A stretch of 64,000 nucleotides of DNA from Euborellia annulipes (taxonomy: Eukaryota; Arthropoda; Insecta; Dermaptera; Anisolabididae), in contig JAKCPI010031621.1 in assembly GCA_023213315.1 (NCBI GenBank), positions 1 to 64,000 on the forward strand, in the 5' to 3' direction. This document shows positions 1-12,540 of the stretch, piece by piece; the stretch's first letter is position 1, and the number at the start of each line of letters is the position of its first letter. A program made the position numbers and the translations under genes. The notes under the pieces are model-generated. The model was given only the letters and a program-made list of their open reading frames with translations, was not told the origin of the DNA and made no database searches.

Positions 1-2439
1 ATTAATATTTTAAAACATTTAAGTATCGTTTAAAGTTTACATGGTCTCAGATGTCCAAAAGACTTAAAAAAAAAAATTATTTTCTTGATCAAGATAAACA
101 TTATATTTATTTTATTTATTTAAAAGAACTGTTGGCATTAGGCCACCAGCCATTTTTGCCACCGCTAACTAAACATTATATACTATACGTATATTATTAA
201 TCAATAATAAGTTAGAAAAATTTCTAAAACTGTTCATTTTCAGCAAGGTTTTTTTTTTTTTTTTTCTTTAAATAAGCACAAATCTCATCTACATCTCAAA
301 GTCTAAAACCTTAATTTATTTAATTTATTTCAATTTAATAATTGTATCACGTTTGCCATAGAAATGAGAGCACACCCTCAACTGATTAAATTATGACCCA
401 ATTACCGCATATTATATCATATCATAAATTAGATTTTAATAGTTTAACTATTCCCATTCTTATTTTACAATGAAGAATCCGGGAAGAGTAGGAGAGGGTC
501 GGAAGTGCGGTGCTCGACGTTAAAGTTATATTAGGTCTATAGAAGCCGATAAGATACGAGCATTGTGTCGTTAAAGTCTATGAAAGCGCTCAAGCTTATA
601 GACGTTTAATAACATTTACCAGAACATACGTTTAACCCCCTGATTACAGGAGGGCCACCCTTACCGGAGATAAAGAAGAATAGAATCCATTCCGATAAAA
701 AGTTATGAAATATGGATCTGGCAAAATTGAATAATGGATTGGGATTTATTTAATGGCAGCGGATAGAAATAAATTGTTTTTTTCCCTTTTTTTTTGGGTT
801 CAGAAAAATTAAAGATAGAAAGAGTCTAATGATTTTGAAAAAAAAAAAAAAAAATAAAATAAATAAATATAGGATGTGGAAATGCAGCAGCTTGATTTAT
901 TATTAACCCAACGTTTCGGTGGCTATGCGCCTACCATATTCATACATACAAAAACCGTACAATTCAAATATTTAAATTCATTATTTTTTATAAATTTTTC
1001 TATAATACAAGAATGCCTCTCTGCATACGTCACAAAGCATGGCAGCGAGACAAGAATTTGAGAAAGTCAGTTTACAAGTGATTTGAATTCTCTTCTGAGT
1101 ATTATCATAAATTTTATAAAAAATAATTTTTTTTTTTTGTAAATATTTGACTTATTTGGTTGTTGTATGTAAAGTTAATTAAATTGACAGCGTCTATGTC
1201 AACAAAATATTGACAAGAGGTTTATAAAATAAATTGGATAGGCCTAGAATTGGAAAAATTTTAACTCAAGAATTCTCGATTTAATTAAATTTTAAATCAA
1301 GTCTTAGAACAGAGATCTAGTTTTGACTAAGGAGAGTAACGATGTACTAATGGTTCTTAGGGCTTATTTCTTAAGATATAGTTAACTAATGCCCATTCGG
1401 ACCAACACATCTTAGGTCTTAAGCTCGCCTTGGATCTTCTATAACCTAAAATATATCTTATTGTTATTACTTATGCGATGGAGGCACAATTAGAGGATCT
1501 TAAGATCCGATTTCCTGATTTCAAATTCAATATTAAGATATAAGACGAGCTTAAGATCTAAGATGGGATTGTGCAAACGGGCTTAAATATATCTCCTACT
1601 TGACTATGACTTTCAAGTTTTTTTTTAGTTCTAGTTAAGTTAATCATATGATTGAATAAAATATTCATTTTAATATTTATTTAAAAATTAATTTCAAAAT
1701 CATGCCTTTATTAAGATGCTAACTTCCCCAAACTTTCCGTTTACTTCAGATAGCTAATTATATGTGAAAAAATCAATTTTTTTTACTCAAAGGTTAATGG
1801 TGTTTTTGTTTATTAGGCCTATCTGTCAGATAAGTTTGCTAGTTGACTATTTCTGGGCCTTAAAAGCATAATATAAAATCAACACATTCTTTTAAATTAT
1901 TTTTTTTTACATTAAAATGTGTTTATTTTTCCTATATATTTACGAATATGCCTATACAAGTGGGCTATTGTATAAATATCATATAGCAAATGCAGCTGTT
2001 TTAAAAAAACAGCAGCTTCTTTGGTTAATAATTAAATGTTATCGTTGTTTTGTAACGCCCCAGTTATTTTTTAAAGTTTGTTTTTAATCTGCTGACGATA
2101 TAATAATGTGGATTCAACATTTTTTTTTCCTCTGTAGTTAAATAAAAATAAAATATCATTGAATATTCAATTATTATAGAAAGATGAGAAAAATTTACGT
2201 TTTTTATATATAATAGTCCAATTTAAAAAGATAAAAATTATTATCATATTTTTTTATTAGACATTTATTTAAATTTATTTTTATTATTGAATATTTTTGG
2301 ATAATAGAGAGGTGTGGCTATTTAATTTGAGAATGTAAGTTTTTAATCCTAAGGGGTGAATATAGAAGAGCTGAAATTATTGAATTAAACATTCTCTTTG
2401 TTTGTGTATAGCATAGTTTTTAATAGTTTTTTTTTTTTT
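1..2439. other. AT-rich DNA, no gene seen
   Basis: Intergenic or intronic AT-rich sequence with poly-A/poly-T runs. The only less AT-rich patch (about 480-680) shows no coding signal. I see no exon of the dipeptidase N-terminal half, in particular no sequence for the EGG..L.....L...Y..G.R signature. Confidence 0.6.
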
Positions 2440-3075
2440 TTTTTAATTTATTTTAGCTAAATCGAAGCCAAATGAATAGAAAACATTCAAAAAATAGCGT
2501 TGATTATATGGGGGTATTATTTTGATTAGGGGGGATGAAGGGTTGTTTATTTAAGAAAGGCATTGGAATATTCCAAATCACTTGTTGACATTCTTTTCCA
2601 GCTCTGAATATAGTTAGATTAGAGCAAAAGGTATTTTTTTACTTTTAATAAAAAGGGAATTGTTATTTTCATCTATTTTATTCCCATCGAAAGAGAGACA
2701 AGTCTCTCGTTCAGTCGAGTGTGTGGCCTGGCGGCAGGCGCGCCGAGCTGCTCTGTTTTTTTTAGTTTAAAGTGAATCAAAGTGAATAATTAATATAGTG
2801 TTACCCACCCTGACCTCACTGTCAACCAGCACACCCTCTTGAGAGCCTTATTAAAGGTAATTATTATGCATTTTATCGTTGAAAAAAGAAAAAAATGATA
2901 CAAACAAATAATTTGACTGAGAAAAACGATTCTTTTGAATATTAAATTAAATATTTTGTATTTCACTAAGGGTAGAGGGGAGACTATGAGCTGTTGAAAG
3001 GGGGAGGGGGAGTGTAGGTGTCATTGAAAAAAAAAAATAGTTTTTTATTTTTTACCTTTTTTTTCTCATTCATAC

Positions 3076-3102
3076 TCACACACACACACACACACACACA
3101 CA
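3076..3102. repeat. (CA)n microsatellite
   Basis: About 13 CA units. They sit where the CA-rich 3' part of SINE family 1 lies in the other copies of the composite, so the run probably expanded from the SINE tail while most of the SINE body was deleted. Confidence 0.9.
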
Positions 3103-4028
3103 TCACGCTACCAGCTACACCAAGCCTGAGGGCATTTTTAAATCTTTTCTTAAGTCGCCATTAATTACCATAATATACTTTTTACTTTTTTAAAATAAAA
3201 TAATTTCAAAATAAAATAAAAATTAAAATAATTATTTATAAATGTATTCAAATTATTTTGAGAGTAATTTCGCGATGAAGGCTCGCGTTTCCTTAAGGGG
3301 AGAGGGAGGTATGAAGGCATTAACCAGGGGGGTTAATGCCCCATCCCCTATAATACTCAAATGTTTTTTAATACTTTTACTAAAAAATAAGTGCATTGCG
3401 TTTGAGTTAAAATTTATATTCAATATTTAGCAAATAGGATAGTGGGATAGAAACATTTTAATGTCATTCTAAAATGTCTTATTATTGGGGCGGAATTAAT
3501 TTTTGAAGATTTCGAAACTCTCATAAACAGATAATAATAACACTGGGTAACTTAGGAACCCATCGAATCCCTTGCAGAATTTTGTAGGGATTTTTTTCAT
3601 TAGGTAGAAAAGTAAGATATGATTAGTCCACTTAGAATTTTACTGGGGTGAGTTACCCGCATCTTTTTGTATTATAGAACTAATCTCAAATAGGATTTGA
3701 ATTTTTACTTTCTCTTACCTATATGTATAAGTTAATATACATATAGATAGAGAGAAAGTATTCGATGACATATATAGAGAGAAAGTATTCGATGTCGAGA
3801 CTTTGATGGATATACACGTTTTGAGGTCCCCTGAATTCAAAAAAGTGGTTTTCGCGACAAGGTGTTTCTGTGTGTCTGTCTGGGTTCAATTTAAAGCATG
3901 AAGGAATTGAGCTAGGAGGTTGAAATTTTATAATTAAGTTAGGCACCCCCCCCCCCCCCCTAGGGCGTGAAAATAAGATTTGAGAAAAATATTTTTCTTC
4001 AAGAATAAAAGTTAAAAGAAAAAACAAC

Positions 4029-4172
4029 CAGAATTTTTTCTTTAAAAATATATTTTAACAGCTGACGTTTCGGCTTTGGTCAAAGCCATTCTCGGAGCTG
4101 ATAGTGGATCCGAAGATGGCTTGCCGAAACGTAAGCTGTTAAAATATATTTTTAAAGAAAAAATTCTGGTTG
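4029..4172. repeat. Foldback palindrome with hammerhead-like motifs
   Basis: Inverted arms (ACCAGAATTTTTTCTTTAAA on the left, its reverse complement on the right) around a short GCTGATAGTGGA loop. Each arm carries a GAAACGT motif next to a TGGCTT/AAGCC stem, in opposite directions. The same palindrome lies at 48697-48870 in copy 3; copy 2 has lost it. Confidence 0.8.
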
Positions 4173-4549
4173 TTTTTTTTTTTAACTTTCATTCCTGATA
4201 CAAATTCCACTAGCCATAAAATACCCTTATACAAGCGTTTTCCAAACTGTGAGGCACGCCTCCCTAGGGATGCGCGGACTAGTCTAAGGGGAGGAGCGAA
4301 TATTGGCCACCAGGACCAATTTTCCAAATGATTGCTAGTTTTAATATAAATAAGAATAAATAAAAAAATATTTTTATATAGGCCTAAATTTATATTTATT
4401 AAAAATTTTTGTTTTTGTATATTTTATAAAATGTAAGGGGGGGGGGGAGGCGTCATAAGATTAAATATTTTTAAGGGAGGTGTGGTAACATAAAGTTTGG
4501 AAACCACTGCTTTAGGCTTCGCTTTAGATCCTTCATTATACTAATGATA

Positions 4550-4752
4550 ATAAAGAAGAAAAGCACGAGCAGACAAAAATAAAGCCTCCGGCATGAATTT
4601 TGAGACGTTTCGGGTCAAATTTATTCTCCCTTCATCAGTCGTTAATTCATTAAATAGTGCCCAATCAAACAAAAAATTTGACCCGAAACATTTCAAAATT
4701 CAATAAGCAACCAGAGGCTTTATTTTTGGCTGCTCCTGTTCTTCTTTATTAA
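4550..4752. repeat. Foldback element with intact CTGATGA..CGAAACG motif
   Basis: About 72-bp imperfect inverted arms (AATAAAGAAGAA.. left, TTCTTCTTTATT right) start 40 bp after the hAT MITE. On the minus strand 4638-4607 reads CTGATGA, A, GGG, a loop, CCC, GAAAC. The right arm repeats only the GACCCGAAACA part. Confidence 0.7.
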
Positions 4753-7720
4753 TTAGAGATACACATACTTCTTCAATTATATCTAATAAACATGCATCGA
4801 AGAGCGAGTTTGTTGGCCAAGGTAAATAAATCCTCCCTTGAGACCGATGCACCCGAAGGGGCTTTACTCTGTCAGTCCTCGTTAGTCCACTTGATCCCTT
4901 TTTCACTCCCAACCCTTACGCTCTTTTTACCCAAAGGCAATGCGTCACATGCTCTTAATTGGCACCCTCTCATTCCTATCTTATTATGCCTATGCTAAAA
5001 ATATAAAAAAAAAAAAAAAAAAAAAAAACTTTCTACCTAATTTATTCGGCTGATTTCTTTCTGCTTGAATGAATCCAATCAATCCAATTAATAATTTTAA
5101 TTATGGTGATTTAATTGGCACCATGATGAAATTTGGGTTAATTTCATTTTTATTATTTTGAAAATAATTTCTTTTTAAACTTCCTTGATATTTTCTAGGA
5201 TTTATTAACTACCCTTGCGTGTTCAGCTCTTAATCAGTAATTAATCGAAAAATCCATTAGTAATTGTTGTTATTTGGGTTGCCTAACTTTCAGCAACCAG
5301 AACATAATATATAGTAGAATTTATGCACTGCGTGGTTAATCTCTTTGTAACTAAGAGGCCATAGAGTATTACGTAAGCGGTCGAGAAAGGAAAACAGACA
5401 TTTGCTTATTTTTTCTATCAGTTGGGAAATGGGGGTTTTAACCAGTTGCTCTCTGTAGGCTCTCTGTGAAAACTTTTTATCAAGAGGGATATTTATTCAT
5501 TTTTATTGATAATTTTATATTGAATCATTGTTTTTTATATAGTACATTTTCAAATTTGTTCTGATACTGGACAAATATGCTAAATGAATGAAAGAGATTA
5601 AATCCCATAAAAAATAAAATATTTATATCAATAAATTCATTTGAACTTTGACATATCATTGAGACTGATTAATGGCATTATTTCAAAAAATATGTAATTT
5701 TCACTTCTCATAAATGAACTTTAAATAAATTATGCAATTTTATTATAGGGTGATCATCATGAGATTCATATTTATTTTTATTTTTTCGAATATCTGAGAA
5801 TAAAAGAAGGTGGACGTGAACATCGGATAAAAAAAAAACACGAGTAATAAGATGTAGCAGGATATCAGATAAAAAAATTAAATAAAATTATAAATATTTC
5901 CCCCAAAGTAGGATAATAGTATTAGTCTATTTTGTTAATTAAAAATAATAATAATAATTTTATAATAATCATTAAAAAGAGAATGGAGGATTATAAATTT
6001 TATGTATAATTCAATTAAATGAAGGATTATTTAATTATTATAAATTCACATATGTATCTATGATTGTTAATTAAAAATTATTACGCCACCAATTGCAAAA
6101 TTTAATTATTAATCAGATATTTTTCAATATCTTAATTAATATTTAATAGGAAATTAAATTGAAAATAGTATATTTCGTAGCCCGATTATTCGGATTTCCT
6201 TCTAATTTGTACCAACATGCCGGTCCTGTGAGAAAATCCCGCAAACGATACACATTATTTTTTGTTACGATATCTGAGTCATCCATTTCCAAAAATTCAT
6301 ATTATGGGATCCGGGCATATTTATTTATACAATTTGGTATCCAAAGGTCAAAGGTACGCTTCTCCAGAAATAAAAATTGATTTAAATTATATTGAATATC
6401 AATCAATTGGAATATTATATGAATAATAAACCTAACATCAATATTTATTATATAGATTATGTTAGCTTTTTATATTTCACCTTTAATTTTATTTCGACTG
6501 CTTGAATCACTTGATTATTCCAACAATAAATCGAAATAAAATTAGTTTTTATTTTACCTATATACTAAACATTAAATTAATTTAATCACGATCAGATTGA
6601 TTTATATTTAATTCTAAGATTATTTGAAACTCAAATTCCTCAATCAACATCATCAAAATATTTCATCATATAATCATTATTCTGTAAATTTCTGTTTATA
6701 TAATCAGAGATGGAATTAGTTTTTATTTCACGTTCTAGGTATTTAAGTCAAAAAAAAAAAAAATCAGTTGTCGTTTTAGTCACAATTTTAAACCGTTGCG
6801 AGTTAAGTTCATTAATATGCATATATCGTTTGAGTATGTTTTTTTCTAATCACGTATATTTGATGGTCTTATATTGATTAATAAAAACTGAAAAAAATAA
6901 ATAAATTGTGAACATTAACAATGGAACATCATTTTCTTTAGGTCAAGTTGTGAAAATACTTTGTGCCAAATCTTCGCTCTGTTATATACCGTATATATAA
7001 TAATAATCTCAAAGACACCCCATCAAACAAACTTTTCCCTTTTACCCGAGACACACAGACAGATAAAACGTGAAAGTTTCGTGCCGAATATTTTAACTAT
7101 AACATCTATTTTCACCGGACATGACGAGAAACTTACCAAATGGCTTTTTTTGTGGCGAATATTAAGATCTCTAAGACCTATATGAGATGGTATATAACCG
7201 CTCTTGGGGTGTAATATATATATTCAAGAAATGGTGGTGGGGGAAAAGGCGAGGCTTTTGCAAATGGCAAAAAAGAGATTGATGTTTTAATTATGTTCCT
7301 ATGGGCCCCAACCGGGTGAAAAGTTTTCTTTGACCCTTTTAAGCCACACACATCAATTTTCTAGTAGAAAAGGAGTTAAAAAGAGACGGCGTTTTCTAAA
7401 TCATCAGGGCCAAGGGCAGAGGAATTAGAAGAATTTATTCCAAATCGAAATTTATCATTTTAAGTGTTTTCTGCTGAAAAAATTACCAACAAGAAAGATT
7501 TATGATAAGGGAATTAATTACTGATATTTAAATTTATCCATATATTAAAATTTTTCCTTCTTTTTTTTATTTATCTTATAAAGATGGAGGGAAAAAATTT
7601 AAAAGAGCATCAATATGCCCCCTTAAACTCAATTTTCGACAGAGTAATTTATCATTTTAAATTATATTTTATTAGAACTATCTAAAATACTCTATCAATG
7701 AAAAATATAAAAAAACTTTT
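4753..7720. other. AT-rich DNA, no gene seen
   Basis: Low-complexity AT-rich sequence. The few open frames of 60-75 codons (for example around 6159 and 6961) show no family similarity and no splice context, and I treat them as chance. Confidence 0.6.
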
Positions 7721-7725
7721 ATTTA

Positions 7726-8380
7726 TTTTTACTTTTTCTTACCTATGTTATTTTATATATTATTATATATTTAGAGAAAAAGTATTGATTTCATATCAAA
7801 AATTCGATGTCGAGATTTTGATGGAAAAACACATTTTGAGATCCCCTAAGTCCAAAAAAGTGGGTTCTGCAAAATGGTCTGTGTCTGTGAACAAAATATT
7901 TCAAGAACGAAATGAGCTAGGAGGTTGAAATTTAATATTTAAGTTAGGTACCGCCCTGTGACTTAACAAGAAGCTTTTTAATAAAATAGGCCAAAGAGTA
8001 CTAGTACATTACTGATGTTCTTTCTTTTTCTGTTAGTTTTTTTTTTTCGATTTTATTAAAATTGGCTCTAATTATTTGATTAAAATTCATAAACTAATTT
8101 TTTTTTAGATGGTCTTTAAAATGTATATTCTCATTTTGCTCTCGAAATTGTTTGAAGCACACTTTCTTCTTGTACTTCATAGGAAAGATAGGATAAATGG
8201 TAATAAATATAAATATTTTCCCATTTTTATAAATTTTACATCTTGAGTCCTATCTAATAAAGGACTGTCGGAATCTAAATATATGTTGAGTCAAAAAAAT
8301 CTGGTGTGAAAGCACAGAACACAATTTTCAAATATCGAAGATAAAAGAAAGTTGTGTGCGCAGTCACGACATATTTTTTA
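7726..8380 (+). repeat. R1 dispersed repeat, full-length copy
   Basis: A roughly 0.66-kb repeat found many times in the window. It opens with a hairpin (TACTTTTTCTTACC ... AGAGAAAAAGTA), has a conserved block AAATTCGATGTCGAGATTTTG, runs through AAAATGTATATTCTCATTTTG, and closes with a second hairpin around ACAACTTTC..GAAAGTTGT next to a CTGGTGTGA motif. No long ORF; the short open frames shared by copies (KFDVEILM...) arise from the conserved DNA. This copy is diverged. A SINE lies immediately after it. Confidence 0.85.
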
Positions 8381-8419
8381 TTTTAATCTCTTCTTTAATA
8401 GCGTTTTTATAATTTTATC

Positions 8420-8675
8420 ATTTTTTTTTTTTGAACATTCACACTTTTTTCTCATTCACACTCACATTCAGAGTCTTTTCGGCAACTTAGGCCATTTAAG
8501 ACTTTAAACGATACTCGTATGTTTAAATATATCTATTGGGGGTCCAGGCATTTCTATTTAAGGCATTTGGATACCAAATGGCTTAAATAAAATCATCGGA
8601 CTGCCTGGGGTCCAAAACCGCGACTTTTGGTATACGAGGTTAGCACGTTAACCCCTAAACCAAGCCCCGAGGGCT
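8420..8675 (-). mobile_element. tRNA-derived SINE, family 1, near full length
   Basis: Read on the minus strand: a tRNA-like head with A-box TTGGTTTAGGGG (degraded) and B-box region GCGGTTTTGGACCCC, then AGGCAGTCCGATGATTTTAT, a body with GGCCTAAGTTGCCGAAAAGA, a GT-rich stretch and a poly-A tail (poly-T at 8420-8432). Length about 255 bp. A Pol III retroposon with no coding capacity; no clear target duplication seen. Confidence 0.85.
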
Positions 8676-10625
8676 AATTTTATCATCCATTTCTTTATTT
8701 AAATAAATAAACGTTCTTGAAATTATTAGTATTCCTTTGGGATGTGCATAATTAAAGGAATTATTTTGTGGTTTCTATATTTATTCTGTGTTAAATAAAT
8801 GTAATATATTCGCATTCAATTTATTACGGATCATCATATAAATTGATGTTTAATATCAAAAGTTATTATAGTACGTATGCTGCTATTTATCTCGTTGTAT
8901 ACTACCCCAACAAAATTATCGAAGTTTTATAATAGTCGAATAAACTTATTATTAAATTGCTGGTGTCATATAAAAAATTCTAAAATTTTTAGTTTTGAAT
9001 TTATTAAGGCTACTCTCCTTATTCAAAATAATAATAATCTACTTATTTCCTTTATAAGAAAGTAAAAAAATATGATGATGAGAAGTAGTACAGTAGTGTA
9101 AGTCACATTTTTTTGAAAATAAGTTATTTCAATTTCATATCAGTGAGATGCCATCCTCCATCAGGCTTATATACAGTAAACTAAGGAATATTTCAAAAAT
9201 CAACCAAGGGTTGTAAAATAAATAAATTTTTGTAAGCAAGAAACAATAAATAAATAAGTCCAAGGACCCATTTCGTATATTTGGCAGACCTATACATTTG
9301 TTTTTGCCATGAGAAAAAAAAATTCTATATGGTTAATGGACAATCCATTGTGGAAAAGACAAACAAGTCAACTCATAGTCGAATTTGTTTCTGACTATAT
9401 AAAATGAACAAATTAATTCCGGCTCTAAACACTCCTGAAAAGGGGATTAAAATTATCAGCATGACAGCAATTAATATGTACTTGCCAATTGTCTATTTTG
9501 ATAAATTATGACACGCCTCCAATACATCTCGAAAGAGGAGATGAGGCAGCCATCAATCACAGTCTTTGAACCTTCACTAAATCAAACAACCAAATTAAAA
9601 AAAGAGAACCCAAAGAAAAAATCGCATTTGAAAAAAATTGACAGTTTTTTAGATAAAATTAACCGAAATATTCGGCGATCATACTGGATTAAAAATAAAT
9701 TTTTTCGAATAAAAAAATTGATTTTCTTCATTTTACATTTCGGTAATCGACCTTTACCAGGACGAAATAAGTATCACTAATTATACGATGATGACAAATT
9801 AAACGTATTTAGTCCTTATGAAGGTCGCGATTAGCGACCGAAACGTTAACGAAGAAAAACTAAATAAAATGTTTTTATTCCACCCTTGGCTGCTTGTATT
9901 CCAGAAATTTAAATCAAACAACCAAAAAGAGTTTATCAATGACGATTTTTCAGCCAGCCGAAAGTTGATTATCTAAAGTTAATGTAAAATTCTGAAATTA
10001 TATTTTAGTTTATAGTGGTCAAAATTGTTCCCTTGCCCTATTCCTAACACACTGGTTTTAAAAAGGAGCTGCCTCATAGCAATACGATCATTTATTTTTT
10101 ATCAATATTTATATTTTCATCCACTTTTCAAGTTCGTTTATAAATTTGACTGAGGATTGATGATTTTCGTGAGATGATCTCATTGCTAGACCAGATGTTG
10201 ATAATCATGATAGGATCGCAAGTGGAAAATGATTTATCTCCCACCACTCTCTTCCAACATTCACATAAAAGCTATCTCTATTTAATTCTCTGACCTTTGA
10301 TTTCTGATTTTATTTCCGTTCCCGAGCACAACAATTACTCTTAAATCGGATCGATGAACGTTTAATTTACTTTTTATTATTTTGCTTGGTTGATTCAATT
10401 TCCTACCAAATTCTATCAAACATTTTAACACCAATTGTTATAAGATATTTAAAAAAAAAATTATTAATTCCTAACCCAAATGGCGGATATACATATTTCT
10501 AAAAGGAAGGGAAAGGGAGAATTCAATATTACTTTGTTATAAAAGCTTTTCGAGCGACCGGCGACATGTACCCTGTCATTTTAATACCAAGTATTAATCT
10601 AAAAATCTAAAATATTATTTGACTT
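8676..10625. other. AT-rich DNA with one hammerhead-like motif
   Basis: No gene seen. Around 9815-9844 lies CTTATGA, A, a 6-bp stem GGTCGC/GCGACC with loop GATTA, then GAAACGTT, the same layout as the foldback motifs elsewhere. A 90-codon open frame at 9508-9780 is Lys-rich and AT-driven, without family resemblance. Confidence 0.5.
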
Positions 10626-10682
10626 CTATTTATTTATTTATTCATTTATTTAAGGTCTTTATCGGCATCTAAACACAATTCC
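10626..10682 (-). mobile_element. SINE family 2 tail fragment
   Basis: TTTATTTAAGGTCTTTATCGG matches the 3' end of SINE family 2 (compare 17131-17312); the head is missing. Confidence 0.5.
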
Positions 10683-10699
10683 TAAATTAATAAAAGAAT

Positions 10700-11216
10700 T
10701 TGATTTTCGGTTTAACTGTAGTTTATTTGTAAAAATTACAACGTTTCATTCTGTGGCCTTCTTTAGGTACATACAATTCAGCTAAGATTACAAAGGTTGC
10801 TACCTCTGTGACAATCTCATTTGAATTTGAGTTTAGTTGAGAAAAAACAAGATGGCTGCCGCATCTCGACATGGCATCTACATTGCATGAGCGATCGCAG
10901 CGCCCATACATACAATCTTACACAAAATTCAAATATTGTATTTTACTAGTACTAGTATTTTTTAAAAATACAATATATGAATTTCGTGTCTGGCAGTATA
11001 GAATGTATGTAGGGACGCTGCCATCGCTCAATGTAAATGGCGTGCATGTCGAGATGCGGCGGCCATCATGTTTTTTCTCAACTAATTCAAATGAGATTGT
11101 CACAGATGTAACAACCTTTGTAATCTTACAATTAGCTGAATAGTACCTAAAGAAGACCACAGAATGAGTGGCCGAAACGTTACAATTTTCACAAATAAAC
11201 CACAGTTAAATCAAAA
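10700..11216. repeat. Long foldback element (about 240-bp arms)
   Basis: Inverted arms starting TTAACTGTAGTTTATTTGT and ending ACAAATAAACCACAGTTAA, with a small loop of ACTAGTACTAGT near 10950. Overlapping open frames on both strands are mirror images of the arms and not genes. The outer part of each arm carries the ACCTAAAGAAG..GAAACG motif, intact on the right (11147-11178) and with half its stem lost on the left. Confidence 0.85.
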
Positions 11217-12375
11217 TCTTTTATTAATGATAACACCTGTGAAAGCCTAAACTCCGTAATTCCTAAATTTTCTTTGTCTATAAGAGACAGTATTCTACCA
11301 CGGCATTAAATCGATTTTTTTTTTTTTTTAATTTTTTTAGAACAACTCTGAAAAGTTTAAACATTTCTTCATATTAATATTTTATTATACTCAAATTTAA
11401 ACTTAATTTAGAAAATTGTTGTCTTTTTAACATCTTTGATACGAAATATTATCTAGAATTTCTTCATACGTAATTTCGTAATTTTCCCTTAGATCCCAAG
11501 AAAACTTTCCCCCACCACCCTTCGTTTAATTAGCAAGTAATAAAGGAAAGAGACTTAACAAGGAAATGTGGGCCCAAAGGGAGTACTAATCTGAATTTAA
11601 TTAGCGTTGGACTTCATCTGGTCTTGTTTAACTTAAGAAAAAAAAAAAAAACTATAGTAAATAAAAAGTTGAGTGTGTAGTTTGAGAGAATAGTTTCTGT
11701 GTAAAGATAACTATCGCGAAATTCCTCTGAAGAAGCTAACTAGTGATAAAATAAAATTTTAGCAATTAGAGATAGGGAAAAAAATTGTTTTTTATAGTTA
11801 AAACATATGGTCCAAACTCCAAAGAGAAAGTTTTATTAATTCATGAAAAGAGGATGATTCCATGACATTTTTAGTCATAAAAAAAGGGATAAAAAATAAA
11901 CCACGTGTGTTGCAATAGGTCTTATGGAGATCAAATGAATGAGACAATTTAAATAAAACGAAAAAAATCGTAGGTTGTTAAATTATTTTATTAATTTCTT
12001 TTTTTTTTCTATTCCCATTAAAATTTAATTTTTTTTTTTTTTTTGAATATTCAAAGTTGGAATAGACTTTCTCACCAATAATAATATTTACCTAGGGAAC
12101 TAATGTGCTTTATGAAAATTTTTTTGGCTGCTCCTGCTTACTTTCCTTTTGTATAAAACATCACACAAGTACTTCATTGGTTTATAGAATATAAAAATTT
12201 TCTTGATGGGTCTGTACGTTATAGCCTATATATAATTTCTCATTTATATAAATTTATTAAAGTTTCAAATAGAAATTAATTAATATTGTTAGGTGGATTA
12301 CATACTGGCCACATCACATACCTTAGCCTCTTTGAGCTGCTACTAATATTTCTCTTATTTCGTTCAAATCTTAAT
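11217..12375. other. AT-rich DNA, no gene seen
   Basis: Poly-A/poly-T rich. Nothing beyond a small GGCTGCTCCTG patch near 12127 that also occurs in the foldback at 4550-4752. Confidence 0.5.
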
Positions 12376-12540
12376 ATTATTATTAGGAGCCGACCGAATA
12401 TTCGGTTTCGGTTACGGTTTCGGCCAGTTTCGGCCAAAAATCATGGTTTCGGCCGTAGTTTCGGTTTCGGCCAAAAGTGGCCGAACCTTTCGGCCGGCCG
12501 AAACCAGAGTCTGAAAAAATGGGATGAGACTCGCATGCAA

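Larger units (their letters stand above)
2440..4510 (+). mobile_element. hAT-X composite unit, copy 1 (5'-truncated)
   Basis: Closely matches 25.6-27.5 kb and 47.0-48.95 kb in the same orientation. Order: segment X with a promoter-like block (2711-2857), a remnant of SINE family 1 (3055-3136) around a CA run, the head of an R1 repeat (3705-3985), a foldback palindrome (4029-4172) and a hAT-like MITE (4234-4510) ending GTTTGGAAACCACTG. The left-hand MITE seen in the other copies is missing. No protein coding is evident. Confidence 0.75.

Noticed and set aside
10723..11160. Open frames of 62-90 codons on both strands.
   Set aside because: They lie in the arms of a foldback element and mirror each other; no similarity to a protein family.
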